A stretch of DNA of 64,000 bases from Sabethes cyaneus (Eukaryota > Arthropoda > Insecta > Diptera > Culicidae): the NCBI RefSeq assembly GCF_943734655.1, contig NC_071354.1, forward strand, positions 81,251,822-81,315,821, written 5' to 3'. Shown here one piece after another: positions 32,690 through 43,941 of the stretch. The notes under the pieces are model-generated. The model had not been told where the DNA came from, searched no databases, and saw nothing but the letters and a program-made list of their open reading frames with translations. How positions within the stretch are numbered: the first letter of the stretch is position 1; every line of letters starts with the position of its first letter. The translations under genes were made by a program, and so were the position numbers.

Positions 32690-34290
32690 GACGGTCCGTT
32701 ATCGATCCTGTGCCGAATGAATTATGGTCCTACAGTACTCAATCCTGGGATACCTTTCTTCAAACCCCTCGAACACCAGCTGAACGTGCATCATCCTCGA
32801 TAGCGCACATCTATCAGTGCGATGCCTACTCCGAAGTCTACGGCCTCTTCTTGATTCTCTGCTTAAAATAATTTTGGCTACTCTTTCGTCGGGCATTCTA
32901 GACACGTGACCAGCCCAGCGCAGATTGCCACACTGTACTATCTTCATTATAACTGCATATTTGCATTCTTAATATAGCTCATGGTTCATGCGTCTGCGTT
33001 ACACTCTATTTTGGATTTTGCCAAATTTTACGCTAAAACCCCAAGCATTGTCGATCAGCTTCTTTTAGCGTCCATGATTCATGTCCGTAAAGGGCCACCA
33101 AGAGGATTAGTGTTCTCTTGAGCGCCGGTTTATGCGAATTTGCAAGCTACGAGACAGCTACAAAATGTAATGCCAATTCGCAGCTGCAATTAGTCGTTTT
33201 ATTTTGCGACTTACATCGTTGTCACATGTCACGAGCATACCAAAATATATTCAGTTCCTCTTCGACACCAACACCATTTGGATTTCCACGCCATTTACTT
33301 CGTTTTGGCGGTGTTAATGGTAATTCCCAATTTCTCAATAAATGACCTAAAGGCTTCTTTCGCTGCTCTACTTTTGATTTCGGTGATATCGATGTCATCC
33401 GCAAAATCAATAAGCACATGAGATCTCATCTGCTATTCTGACTCATAATTTTTACACATCCAGCGTCACACGAATCAACGTAACTAGTTCTGTGGGAAAA
33501 CCATGTACTAGCGTTAACTGTCATAGCTCGTTTCGTTTGACTGAATCGTATGTCGCCTTGAAATCCATAAAAATATGATGAGTCTGCAAGTTGTACTCCT
33601 GGAACTCGTTAGTTACTAGACGCGGGGTAAATAACTGATCCATCGTGAAGCGACCCTCATGAAAACCTCGCCTCGATAGTCGCCGACGAAGAACTCAGCT
33701 AACGGACTCAGTCTAAAACACAGGATAGGGAGAGCACCTTATAGGCAAAATTGAGCAACGTAATGCATCGATAGTTTTTACTCTCAAGTCGCTGTCCGTT
33801 TTTAAAATTATGGGAAATGAGGCCAATCAACCACTCCTCCAATATTTATTTTCCTCCCATATTTTGTTCCTGACAATGAGGTGGCGAATTGTTTCGTACA
33901 GCTGCCCGCTTCCCGTTTTTAGAAGTTCAGCCAGGATACATCCTTTACAGCAACCTTACCGTTTTTCAGCCCACTGATTGCTCTTTTGACCTCCTTCTGT
34001 GTTGGTGGCTCCACAGTTTGGCCGTCGCTCCAAAGTCTGATCCTGTACTTGCTGATCTTCGTGTTTACTTCTCTATTCAAATCAAATCTGGAAATACTTT
34101 TCCATCTGGCTTCTACCGTCGTTTTGTCAGCAAGCAGGTTGCCAGCACTATCATTGCACATCACAGGCATGGCAAAATTCTTGCACCTGATCGTTTTGGA
34201 GAAACTCCGTGTGTCGTTGCTGACGAACCTCTCCTCTGGACTGGCGAGCTGGACGTGCTTTTCGTACTGGCACTTTTAGACGGTGGGTTC
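32690..34290 (-). mobile_element. RTE-like retrotransposon relic, third family (C)
   Basis: Minus-strand relic. From its 5' side: a scrap near 34160-34260, then EVKRAISGLKNGKVAVKD (34020-33930), a broken EEWLIGL.SPIFKNGQRLES region, and the motif A region near 33560-33500. Intact motif C VLIDFADDIDITEIKSRAA is at about 33420-33360, followed by the region after the RT with VQCGNLRWAGHVSRMPDERV (32940-32880). Frames shift repeatedly. Wording differs from families A and B (LIDFADDIDITEIKSRA). The FADD catalytic site survives by chance; the copy is dead. No tail is obvious at 32.69 kb. Confidence 0.8.
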
Positions 34291-35037
34291 TTTTTTCCGC
34301 AATGTAACCGAATGTAAAGTTTACATTCTAATGAATGAAAGAAAGAGAAATCAAGCAAATAAATTTGGTGTAAAGTACAGTTACAAACGAAAAATGGAAA
34401 TCTTACGCTTATGAAATAAACCAACCTATTGACATCTGTATATCGAGCTGCAGTAAGTGACAGCGATTGAATGCCCCGGCTCAAAATTTGACAGCGGGCC
34501 CAAAACACTGTCGAGGCAGTCGAGTGAAACGTAGCGACGAAGTGCTATCTCATTTCTGCTCACGCTGTCATGTTGGCACCCAAAACATGGTTGCCTTCCA
34601 ATAGGGTGAAATAAACGGATGCTAAAGGCGAATGCACGAAAGTGTAAAACCTGTCAAATAAAATAGCAACAACAACAACATCAGTAAACGAACTGGAGAA
34701 CACCCACGTATTAATCGTCATCAGTCAATAAACGCGATTTGTTTGTACTGATCTAGCGTGTTTAATCTATTCCACATGCCATTTTCCCAATGATTCTGAC
34801 AGTTTTATTTGAGATCGAAATATTCACCGCTTGCAACTGTTAACTATACAAACCACCGAAACAATAACAATGAGCAAGTTGCCCATTTCTTACAAGTTTC
34901 AGTATATTTATGATTGCTAGTTGTTCAAATTAAAAACTAACCCCGTTAGCTTGCATGAAAAATCGTTTAAATTAACGGGAGTCCACGGTATCTAGAAAAC
35001 CAGACTTGAAAGATATTATATTTTATATATTATATAA
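34291..35037. other. No recognisable gene
   Basis: About 750 bp. Contains a short AACAACAACAACA tract near 34665 and AT-rich sequence up to the MITE. A 115-codon minus frame at 34161-34508 overlaps the RTE edge and has no recognised domain. Confidence 0.4.
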
Positions 35038-35170
35038 TGTAGGGTAACCAATGTATTTTGAACTTCATCAGCAGCTGTACATAATTTGGACACTTACAGT
35101 AAAATCAAATGGAAATGTCTAAATTATGTGCAGCTGCTGATGATGTCCAAAATAGACTGATTACCCTACA
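35038..35170. mobile_element. Short foldback MITE, TA-flanked
   Basis: The first 57 bp (TGTAGGGTAACCAATGTATT...) and the last 57 bp (...AGACTGATTACCCTACA) are inverted copies with several mismatches, leaving a loop of about 20 bp. TAGGG/CCCTA ends with TA suggest the Tc1/mariner type. No coding capacity. Confidence 0.75.
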
Positions 35171-35732
35171 GTTTCTATCAATCTAATAATATAGGAGTCA
35201 CAGACAGAATAAGGTTTGTAAAGAAAACTTCTACGACAAAGTGATAACTAGCAAATGAACTGTAATTTTTTTGATTCGCTGCCAGGTGCAATTCAATGTT
35301 TGGCTCAGTAAAATCACAGATACAGACGTTCAAACGTGCATGTACGGTTGGCAAATGGTTATAACAGTGCAACTTGACCACTTTAGCAACTCGAATCCCT
35401 ACCGTCTCGTGGTGCCAGCTAGTAATACAACCAAGTCTCGGGAAAACCCAGAAACTACTCTTTGGTTAAACCCGTGGTTGTAAACAGACAGGGAGAGAGG
35501 GACACCTAGACCTTAGACTACTGGTCTACCAGGTGTCTAAGTGTTCCATTGGGACTCATTGGGGCCGATGCCAGTAACGTCTCAACTTCGGTAAACTGGC
35601 GGCTATGTTATTGGACATGATACGGATACGATATCGACCTTTTCGCGTGCCTAATGGCGGCTAGTTAGAGCCCTATAAAGATATACATTTATAGGGCTTT
35701 ATGGCTTGTGGGTACATCTAACGGAAAAAATA
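35171..35732. other. No recognisable gene
   Basis: About 560 bp. It includes an 11-bp hairpin, AGCCCTATAAA (35669-35679) with TTTATAGGGCT (35688-35698), which lies just left of the next foldback. Otherwise no feature is supported. Confidence 0.4.
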
Positions 35733-35823
35733 ACATGCTTTTGGCAACTCTGCTCACGTCATGTTGACATTTTCCCCTTGCAAAACTGTCAAGTGTACGT
35801 TAGCAAAGTTGCCAAAAGCATTG
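35733..35823. mobile_element. Foldback element
   Basis: Perfect 14-bp core arms TGCTTTTGGCAACT (35736-35749) and AGTTGCCAAAAGCA (35807-35820), extended inward with mismatches to GTTGAC/GTCAAG. The total is about 90 bp. Similar to other tiny foldback MITEs in the window. Confidence 0.6.
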
Positions 35824-36149
35824 AAATATTTTCCAAAAGTTGCGCCCACTATCCGCCGTTAAGCTCGCGAAAAAATGGATACAGCATGACTTAGGGCTGG
35901 CATTTGCGAAGAGCTCCCATAGTAAAGACGCGTGGCAGCGACCTGAAACGGCGAGCTGGCAAACGGTGCATGAGTCTTCGTCCCGTAAAACCTGGCAGGG
36001 CTTCAAGTACGTTCCAAATCTATCGACTTGCGACCACCGGGTGGGAGTAGTTTCAGATGCATTTTCCTGATTTACGCCGATCTGGTTCTGAGGTGCAGTT
36101 GCTCATAAGGCGCTGCCCCAGCCCTCGCATGGTTCTTCCTGTTTTATAG

Positions 36150-36945
36150 GGCAGCGGTATGCCTGCCACACCAGACACGGCGATGAACGGCCCAGTGCTA
36201 ATCAGGGCGATGAAAAAGAATAGGGACGCACTACCTAAGGTGGTAGCAGCGTCACAGCAGCTCGATATAATCATCGAGGTCACGTTAGGTCGCGGCAATT
36301 TCTCCAAGTACTTGAATCAGAACTTGCTCATGCTTCGGAAAACCTTGTGTGCAGCGACCAAAACGCACAACGACCTTGCAGAGAGGCGAAGAAGGTGACC
36401 GTAAAGGCGTCGAAGTCAGTACAAACGGATGCCTGTCTGTTAACGGGAAGTCGCAACGCGACCCAGGAGGCCACGGAGAACGCTACCAACAGCGGTAAGG
36501 TATCAGTCAAGCGTCTGAAAGGGTCCCCGAGGGATGGCAACCCTGGTGGACCAAAAAAAACAACTGATCGGTAAAAGCCCTTAGAATAGCGGGTTGGCGG
36601 AGTCACCCGATGAACCAGCGGGAAGCACCAAGACGGGTGGCCCGAGGATCGCGGTCAAGAAGAAAAAAAAGGGCATATGATCCTTGAGTTAAAGAAGGAC
36701 GCCACCAAGAAGAGTTCCGCATGCAAGTCGATAGTGGAAGGAGTGCAGGTACGTGTTCTCACACCAGAAGTGACTCTCCAGCTTAAGAACCTGGATGAGA
36801 TAATCAAAGTGTGCGAAGTCGTACAGGCTCTTAAAGAGCAAAGTGGAGTGGTGGTGGCCACCGAGGCGGTTCGCCTGCGCAACGGTCCAGCCGGGACACA
36901 GGTAGCCACCATACGACTTCCAGTCGCACAGTGCGTTGAGCCATA
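36150..36945 (+). pseudogene. R1-clade retrotransposon ORF1 (gag), N-terminal two thirds
   Basis: Plus strand, in several frames. MPATPDTAMNGPVLIRAMKK (from 36159), then GSPRDGNPGGPKKTTDR, and GLAESPDEPAGSTKTGG leading into a lysine run. From about 36677 the clearest part follows: VQVRVLTPEVTLQLKNLDEI and VRLRNGPAGTQVATIRLPVA. This is the conserved block before the zinc knuckles in ORF1 proteins of R1-clade elements, which bind the element RNA. At least two frame breaks and a stop occur. The protein is then cut by an inserted TIR element at 36946. Confidence 0.85.
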
Positions 36946-38304
36946 GACAAAAATCATTTTTCACATTTTTTAATCGGGTATACTAAGTATTTAAAATTGT
37001 TTAAAGATGCCTTCTGCTATATAAACAAGTATTAGTTTGCTTGGGAAAGCGTCACAACTACTATTATAAGCGTTCAAACTGTCAAGTTGCAGAGTGGATT
37101 TTACTTACAAATTTTGCTTTCATTTTTGAAGGTTATTCTTCACGCTCGTAAAAGTTTCATAGTTTGTGTAATCAAAATCTTTAAAATGGAGAATAACAAT
37201 CAAGATTGGTAGAATAAATTTTGGTTATAGAAGGAATTCATTTTGACCTCACTCCTAAGAAATCGCCCCATAGAAACGACATAGATATTGTCCTTCAAAA
37301 AAACAGAACTCCAACTTTGATTACTGATTTAAAAAATGTTCCACCGACTTCCAAACTAAAATATACACAGAATAATTGTTCAAAGTGTCCTCTAGAAGAT
37401 CGAACAGGTTTTAGCTGCAACTACCTGCAACTCTGCAAGATATTTCAATATTTGTAGATCAACGTCAAGCACTGATAAACCGTCAGATTTCCGTTATTAT
37501 GTTATCCCTGTTAGAAGAAACCACTGTTTATGAAGCTTTGTGCTATTACTGTTCAAAATTAAACTCAAAGCGATTTTATTTCATATAGCGAGTAAATAAT
37601 TCTTTAAAAAAATTAATAAACTTCATCGGTATTAAGTATTGCCAATTTTTCCCGTTTCTCGGGATGATAATAATGACGAATAATCGATGATAACGGTTTT
37701 CCTGCTAGAAATTCGTTTCGCGGATCTAATTAAAAGGTATTCAAAAATTTTCCAACAAAAACAGAACGTCGAGCTACAGACTTTGTCTCAAATTATGCCA
37801 CGGAAAATTATTATTTATTTTTCCGTTACGGCTGAGAATGGCAAAAAAGGCTTAAGTATTACTTAAACACTAGCCCTGTTCACAGATATAGATTTGTTAG
37901 TGCGAAACTATATTTTGCTTAGAAGTGCAAACGTCTTCCATAAACATAGCTTTCCAAGCTTTCATGCACTGAAGAAAAACTTCGATTACCGAAATTGCAG
38001 CCAAGGTTGATCTTCGAGTGCTGCTTAATCTAACACTAGATGGCATTGCTGAATTTACCAAAGTATTTCTAATACAAATGCCGCTTTCACAAACAACTTT
38101 GGTAGTTATATAGCCGACGGCAACCCGTATAATGATGAAAAACTTTTGCAATGCTTGCATAAAAATTTGGTGTTTGGGACATTTTTGCCATTATGTAAAT
38201 ATTTTGAGACATTTAAGCAAATACTAGCTTCTATTATCACAAACTACTTTTTTCATTACACTAGCTTGATAAAATGACTAAAACTAGCAGTTTTGATTTT
38301 TGTC
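36946..38304. mobile_element. Insert with 11-bp terminal inverted repeats in R1 ORF1
   Basis: The perfect ends GACAAAAATCA (36946-36956) and TGATTTTTGTC (38294-38304) bracket 1.36 kb of AT-rich DNA that interrupts the R1 gag between the RLPVAQCVE block and the VCPAVQYVQR knuckle region. A 78-codon open frame at 37221-37457 contains a CSKCPLEDRTGFSC cysteine pattern but no transposase I recognise. No certain target duplication. Some R1 codons are missing at the junction. Superfamily unknown. Confidence 0.6.
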
Positions 38305-38427
38305 CCGCAGTCCAATACGTTCAACGCACTGTGCGGCGCTTCGAACACGGGATTAAAGCCTGGAACTGCAAGGGGACAGTTAGAAGCCAATTGTGCAAGA
38401 GATGTGGCAGTACTGACCATAAAGCAA
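38305..38427 (+). pseudogene. R1-clade ORF1, first zinc knuckles
   Basis: Reads CPAVQYVQRTVRRFEHGIKA, then WNCKGTVRSQLCKRCGSTDH, cut by an inserted MITE after KATRA. The RCFRCFEHGHKAWNC-type first knuckle has lost its two leading cysteines (here RTVRRFEHG). The second, CKRCGSTDHK, keeps its first two Cys and its His. These CCHC knuckles are normal for R1-clade ORF1 proteins. Confidence 0.85.
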
Positions 38428-38971
38428 CCCGAGCAGGAGCGAAGGGCAAAATAATATAAAAACAATATCAAACTGTGTTATAATACTATATTTTGAACTA
38501 TCTATTATTGAATAGATATGGAGATACACTGATAACACTGATTGTTATTGAGTAGATATTTGAAACAGTGGTTGTAAGATGAGTTTAATAACTGATTTTG
38601 TTATCGTATCTTATTTTGACCTTAAAATGACATTCGATATATTTCATAAATTTTTTTTAATTGATTAAAGAGATTTTAGATTATAAATATTTTATAAAAT
38701 GATTTTTTTATATCTCATATACCACTGCATTTGTTATTCAATACCTAATACTAAAATATGATTTTCTAAACTCTGAATACAATCATGTTATTGCTTTGTT
38801 ATTCAGATAACACAAGTAGTTATTCTTTTAGCTTTAAAGGAGCAAAATTTTGATATTATTTTTTGCTATTTTATCAACTATGTCAGCCAAAACAAGACCA
38901 AATTTTGACACGAGTTATTCGATTTCCAATAACACATTTTGATATCATTTTGCTCTTCGCTCCTGCTCGGG
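38428..38971. mobile_element. MITE inserted in R1 zinc-knuckle region
   Basis: The ends CCCGAGCAGGAGCGAAGGGC (left) and GCTCTTCGCTCCTGCTCGGG (right) are inverted repeats with one mismatch, continuing about ten more bases into AAAATGATATC-type sequence. The 544-bp interior is very AT-rich and encodes nothing. The insert separates the second and third zinc knuckles of the R1 gag. AA follows both borders, but no convincing target duplication longer than 2 bp is seen. Confidence 0.8.
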
Positions 38972-39085
38972 AAGGGGTTGCGCGGAGCCTCCCGAGTGCT
39001 TGATCTGTACCGGTAAACGGGACTCAAAGCACGTAACGGGAGGCCCAAGGTGCCCGGCCGGTGTTCCGGCGACCAAGCTACGTTC
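38972..39085 (+). pseudogene. R1-clade ORF1, third zinc knuckle and end
   Basis: Reads CAEPPECLICTGKRDSKHV followed by TGGPRCPAGVPATKLRS and a stop at 39087-39089. CLIC...HVTGGPRC is the last CCHC knuckle of R1-type gag. ORF2 homology starts in another frame within the last bases, as expected for the overlapping ORF1/ORF2 arrangement of R1. Confidence 0.85.
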
Positions 39086-39852
39086 ATAGTGCAATTGACA
39101 CAACTCAACCTGAACCACTGCTGCACGGCTCAGCTACTGTTACACCAAGCAGTTTCTGAGTCAACAACGGACATTTACATCATCCCGGACCCATATCGCG
39201 TCTCCGTCGGAAACGGCAACTGGGTCTCGGATAGGTCCGGGACGGCGGTAATCTGGTCGACAAGCAGGCTCCCGGTTCAAGAGGTTGTGCCAACTGCAGA
39301 CGAGGGATTTGCGGTTGCCAAAGTGGGTGGAGTGTTCTACTGCAGCTGTCTATCGAGCAGTTTACGCGGATAGTAGACCGAGCATCAGTTGTGCTGACTG
39401 GTGTAAGGCCGGTGGTTGTGGTAGGTGATTTTAACGCTTGGGCGAGGGGAAATCGTCACACGAACCATAGGGGTCGGATTCTACTTGAGGCTCGGGCAAA
39501 GCTCAACATAGATCTGGTCAACGTCGACACCATAAGTACCTTCAGTAGGAATGGTGCGGAATCTATCATCGAAATGATATTAGGCAGTCCTGGTCTGATA
39601 GGAGACTGGAGGGTAGACTTCGGCTACACTCACAGTGACCATCAGGCGGTCCGCTATAGAGTCGGTCAGATAACGAGGCGGCAGGCGGCGAGTAGAGCCG
39701 ACACTCCATCCACCCGTGGATGGAAGACATCATACTTCGATCCCGAAGAATTAGTGGAAGCGATCCGAAGAGAATGCGGTGATCATGGTATACCCGATCC
39801 GAACGCTGATCGTTTGGTTAAGATACTGTCGCGAGCGTGTGACCATGCCTAG
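39080..39852 (+). pseudogene. R1-clade ORF2, endonuclease domain
   Basis: Starts with VQLTQLNLNHCCTAQLLLHQ and AVSESTTDIYIIPDPYRV, then the GNWVSDRSGTAVIWSTSRLP segment, in one frame to about 39373. A frame break follows. The second frame (39391-39852) has VVVGDFNAWARG (catalytic GDFN), GAESIIEMILGSP and GYTHSDHQAVRY (catalytic SDH). These are the landmarks of the R1 apurinic-type endonuclease that nicks the target. The Glu of the usual SEPYR motif is replaced (IPDPYR), so a metal ligand is altered. Confidence 0.88.
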
Positions 39853-40945
39853 GAAAGGCCGACCTAGGTATGGGAGGTCACCGTCTTACTGGTGGACAGA
39901 TTAAGCTGCGGAATTCCGCGGATCGTGCTTTCGTGCGAAGAGAATTATGCAAAGAGCTTGTTCGGACGAAGGCAGGGCTGAATGTTTTGTAGCACTTGTT
40001 GCTGCACGCGCAGTGCTTAAAAGTAGGATAAAAGCTAGTAAACGAGCATGCTTTGAAAGGTTATGTGTTAATGCCAATGCGAACCCGTGGGGTGATGCCT
40101 ACAGGGTCGTAATAGCAAAGCCCAACGGTGTGATGGCACCCGCAGAGCGTTCGCCAGATGGTCGGCCTCCCTGCCGAACATCCAAAGTAACATAGGCGAC
40201 AGCGACTTAGAGGTCGGGGAGGAAGCGACGATTACGAACGAGGAGCTCATTGCGATCACCAAATCCCTAAAGGTGAGCAAGGCACTGGGTCCAGACGAAT
40301 CCCCGGATGTGGCCATTAAAGCGGCTATTTTAGAGGCTCCCGAATTATTCGGGACAGTAATGAGTAGATACCTGGAAGATGACCACTTCCCGGACAGATG
40401 GAAGCGACAGAACCTGGTCCTATTGTCGAAGCCGGGAAAACCTCCAGGCGTTCCCTTGTCATATAGGCCGATCTGTCGATACTGCCGGTAAGATGTTGGA
40501 GAGGGTTATCCTTAACAGACTCGTATAGTACACAGAGGGTACAAACGGTCTGTCAAGGAACCAATTCGGCTTCCGAAAAGGCAAATCTACGGTTTTTGCC
40601 ATCTTGTCTGTCGCTAAGACAGCCGAGGTGGCAATTCAGCGCAAAAAGACGGGTATCCGCTATTGCGCAGTTGTCACGCTCGACGTGAGAAATGCGTTTA
40701 ATAGCACTAGTTAGGAAAATAATTTCCAGCATTGCGTGCTATGCTACAACACGGAGGAGGGTCAGAAGTGCGTTCCAATCACCGCAGGGGTTCCGCAAGG
40801 CTCCAGACTGGGCCCGGTGTTGTGGAATGACCTGTATGCCAAGTGTTGAAGTTAAAGTTCCCGGTAGAAGTTATGATTGTCGGCTTCGCTGACAACATCG
40901 CCTTGGAAGTCTACGGTGAATCTATCTGAGAAGTTGAGTTGATCT
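39853..40945 (+). pseudogene. R1-clade ORF2, reverse transcriptase part
   Basis: Continues in broken frames. ARAVLKSRIKASKRACFERL and NANPWGDAYRVVIAK precede KALGPDESPDVAIKAAI. Then come RYLEDDHFPDRWKRQNLVLL, LSYRPI, NQFGFRKGKSTVFAIL and motif A VTLDVRNAFNS with its Asp. GVPQGSRLGPVLWN is motif B. Motif C reads GFADNIALEVYGES: the second catalytic Asp of FADD is Asn. At least five frame changes or stops. The element ends abruptly near 40945, missing thumb and C-terminal zinc domain, where BEL/Pao sequence begins. Confidence 0.88.
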
Positions 40946-41001
40946 GTCATTTGTTGACAGGGTTGGTTTGACAGGGTAAATGGTTCAGTTTAACACGAGA
41001 G

Positions 41002-41181
41002 TTAGAAGCTGGCGATTTGGTAATGGTCGCGGAGCCAACGAAGCGCGGTGGATGGGAACTGGGGAAAATCATCCACTCAATCCTACATCCAGATGATTGC
41101 AGCCGGCGAGCGGTTGTGAAGATCGAAACAAAAACTCTGGTGCGATCGGTGTCACGGTTGACAACGCCAGGGCATAAGTGA
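41002..41181 (+). pseudogene. BEL/Pao pol, C-terminal domain fragment
   Basis: An intact 59-codon stretch, LEAGDLVMVAEPTKRGGWEL, followed by a RRAVVKIETKTLVRSVSRL segment and the stop. The L..GDLV.V......R..W..G.I motif with a terminal VKI.T....RSV..L is the DUF5641 domain found at the end of BEL/Pao pol, after the integrase. The remainder of pol is missing to the left, where R1 sequence ends. A purine stretch and the LTR follow directly, the expected order at a BEL/Pao 3' end. Confidence 0.75.
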
Positions 41182-41217
41182 AGTTTCGGCACACTCCGGA
41201 CTACACGCGGGGGAGAC

Positions 41218-41441
41218 TGTTGGAGCAGAATTTGACGAACTGGCTACCCTGCGTTAACACCGTTACTAAAGGGTGATCGACGGAAGTCCTCAGTTCGGAG
41301 TTTGCACACAGAAACGTCAGCAAGGAACTCCCTTTTGTGGCTGCGTCGAAAATGATGACTCGTGGTGTAACTCGGAAGTTCTGAAATTTGCGTAAAAATA
41401 AATCCGCCTTCCTACTTCGTTTATTGATTTTTTTTCACACA
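41218..41441 (+). mobile_element. Probable 3' LTR of BEL/Pao element
   Basis: After a GGGGGAGAC polypurine-like tract (41209-41217), sequence beginning TGTTGGAGCAG and ending in TTTTCACACA fits a TG...CA LTR of about 224 bp. AATAAA at 41397-41402 could serve as its poly(A) signal. The right border is a guess: no second LTR copy exists in the window for comparison. Confidence 0.4.
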
Positions 41442-43941
41442 ATTTATTTTTGGATGGGCACACCAGTGCTAATAATTATTGTCATTATTAATACAAGGAT
41501 TCATTGTTTAAACAGTACAAAATGAGTAAACGACAGCCCACGATTAGGTATGCAAACAACCGGAATGAACAAACTACAACTTGTATTAACCCATTCTGGA
41601 CTTCGAAGCACCGAAATGGAACCCGGCGAAACAAATTGAATGCAACTCCCTTGACGGAGAGCCCACAATAAATGCAAACAAACACCATTAAAATGTGACC
41701 AAAGCAACTCCATCAAAGTCCATTAGGATTCATAAACACACCGATCTTCTGCAAGGGATAAACAATTAAGTCGGGGAATTATGTTCACCACTCATCGTCC
41801 CAGTCTGGTGCAGGCGAGCGGCTGGCTCATCCCAAGGAGTTCGATGCAGGAATGCACTCTACGCGCCCAACCGGACGAACCAACGACGACGACGAGTGGG
41901 ACCAAGCACGACTCGGCTTAAATTAATAGGAATAAACTGATAGCCCAACAGCAGCAGCAACAATAACAACAATAACAATTAAAAGTAAAGCTGCATTCCG
42001 TGTCCCATTGCACTTAAGCGCTTTGCTCCCTTTTGCACTACTGCGGGCGCAGCAGCGGGGGGTAGAAAAACGGCGATGAGATATTCGCTTTGCATACAAA
42101 GAGTGCGATTTTTATTGCCTTCAAAGAGACCAATTCCAAGTCGCAGACCGCCACCGCCGCCGCCTTGCAACATGATCCCATGCAATTGCTGATGCCACAC
42201 TGGCCGGACAAAGTTCCGCTGAAGCTACTAGCCACCGCCCAGTCCCAGTAGCTCCACACAGTTGACTCAGCCAGAGTTGGCGTTCTCGGCGGAAGCGATT
42301 TCGGTCAGCCAACTTTGGCGGTGTGGTGCAGCAGGAGTGGAGCAGGAAAATTAATTAAAACTGCACTAGAATAATTAAAAGTCTCTAGTCGTCGACTTAA
42401 GATTGATACCGGGTTGCCAAAAAAATTTCACCGTTGGAACGATGAATGTTCTCTCCACAGATGTCTATCATTTAAAAGCTAGTTTATGATAGCTTTTATG
42501 AGCATATGTGTAAAAATTTGTTTCGTAGAATAATTTGAAGCCTTTCGGGAACACTATCCACCAGCTGACCAGCACGTTTTTCCATCAGTTCTAAAGGATC
42601 AAATGGCATAGCAACTCGCATTCTGCACAGCTCAACTGATTCCACTCCACCACCACCAGCAGCAGTAGCAGTAGCTCTAAACGGTCGACGATACGAATCT
42701 CCGGAGAAATACATAAGTTCAAAATTGAAACAAACAGGCTGCCGCCATCGCGCCGTGAAGCGAAGAAGCAAAAATGAAAAATAAGTCCAACCAGCTTAGT
42801 ACTAATAATTATTTGAATAAATATGCAATAGATTCCGTCCGCATCCGAGGATGAGAGCTAGCTAGCGACCGATCGTCGGCACCAGAAGTGGAGGAAAATT
42901 AGGATTCATATTGCAGAGCCACCCACCCTGCCTGGGCTCGCTCGCTCGACCGACCAGACCAATCGCATCAGGTGACTTCCGTTCCGATGGACGAAGCGAC
43001 GCGAACGGAACTGGCAAGTCCATCGGTGCACATTTGCATGTGATTTGCATTCAGCGATGAACAAATTTTCGAAATATCTTCTCGTCTTGCAATCCGGAGC
43101 CGCTTCAGTTAGAAAGGAAGGGTCTAACCGGACCCGGTGCAATGCATGGCTTCCGAGTGATTTCGATAGCTCCGCTATACCTTTGGCGGTACATACTCCG
43201 GAATGGATGAATTTTATTATGGTCTTCGGCGCCATCACTGGGTGCTGTTTGTCTTGGTATTACTTACGCGATTGTTGACTATGGAAATGAAAGGAAGTCG
43301 TGAAGACGGTCCAGTTTGGTTTACAAATCAGAAATAGCGCAATATTCATTGTTCCAAATTTTGAATTGCTTTTACGTTGCAACGCGACGTTTACACTCAA
43401 AAGTTTCGCTTATCGCCGTAAGTCGAAAAAGTTAGCGTGGCAGAATTTTACTCTATTTTTGTTTGCATTTTTTTTCAAAAAGCATAAAAATTCATCGCAT
43501 TTCTAAATTTTTTGAAAATAAAGATATTTTAAAGAACAGAAAGCGACAAAAATGATATGATAATGATTATAGTCATAATTTTAACAAATAAACTTAATAT
43601 TTTGTTTGCTTGCTCATTTGTTTATATTCTACATTTATTTGTATCCTTTACTTATACTTTAAATGTACAAAAAGCTTAATAACACTATTTAAGAAATCAT
43701 TCATATATTTTTTAGTCATCAAATTATATTGCTGCAATGGACTGTAATAGTATCATAAAAGTAATAAAGTCAATTGAAACATCGAATCGTTAATTGGTGT
43801 TATAAACTACTGTATCTGCATTTGGATAGCATTATTTAGAGCAGAGTAGTGATGAAGTCAACAAATATTCAAAACAAATTGCCCTAGACGACAATTTTTC
43901 GAAAGAAGCAATTGGATCAGCCACTTAATAGTACCGTCTAA
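41442..43941. other. Mostly non-repetitive, partly GC-rich region without recognised gene
   Basis: 41.8-43.3 kb is the most GC-rich, non-repetitive stretch in the window, with CAG/CAA-rich low-complexity pieces (41950-41975, 42650-42675). Open frames exist on both strands, for example 42496-42771 (minus, 91 codons) and 42906-43238 (minus, 110 codons), but no domain is recognised. Two octamers ATTTGCAT (43032-43039 and 43043-43050) sit 11 bp apart. It could hold exons or regulatory DNA of a host gene. 43.3-43.94 kb is AT-rich. Confidence 0.4.

Noticed and set aside
36946..38304. Intron of the R1 gag
   Set aside because: Retrotransposon ORFs have no introns, and the segment has inverted ends and lacks splice-site consensus at its borders.
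41218..41800. Longer LTR reaching 41.8 kb
   Set aside because: No CA border or second LTR copy supports the longer end; the shorter TG...CA version with a poly(A) signal was preferred, at low confidence.
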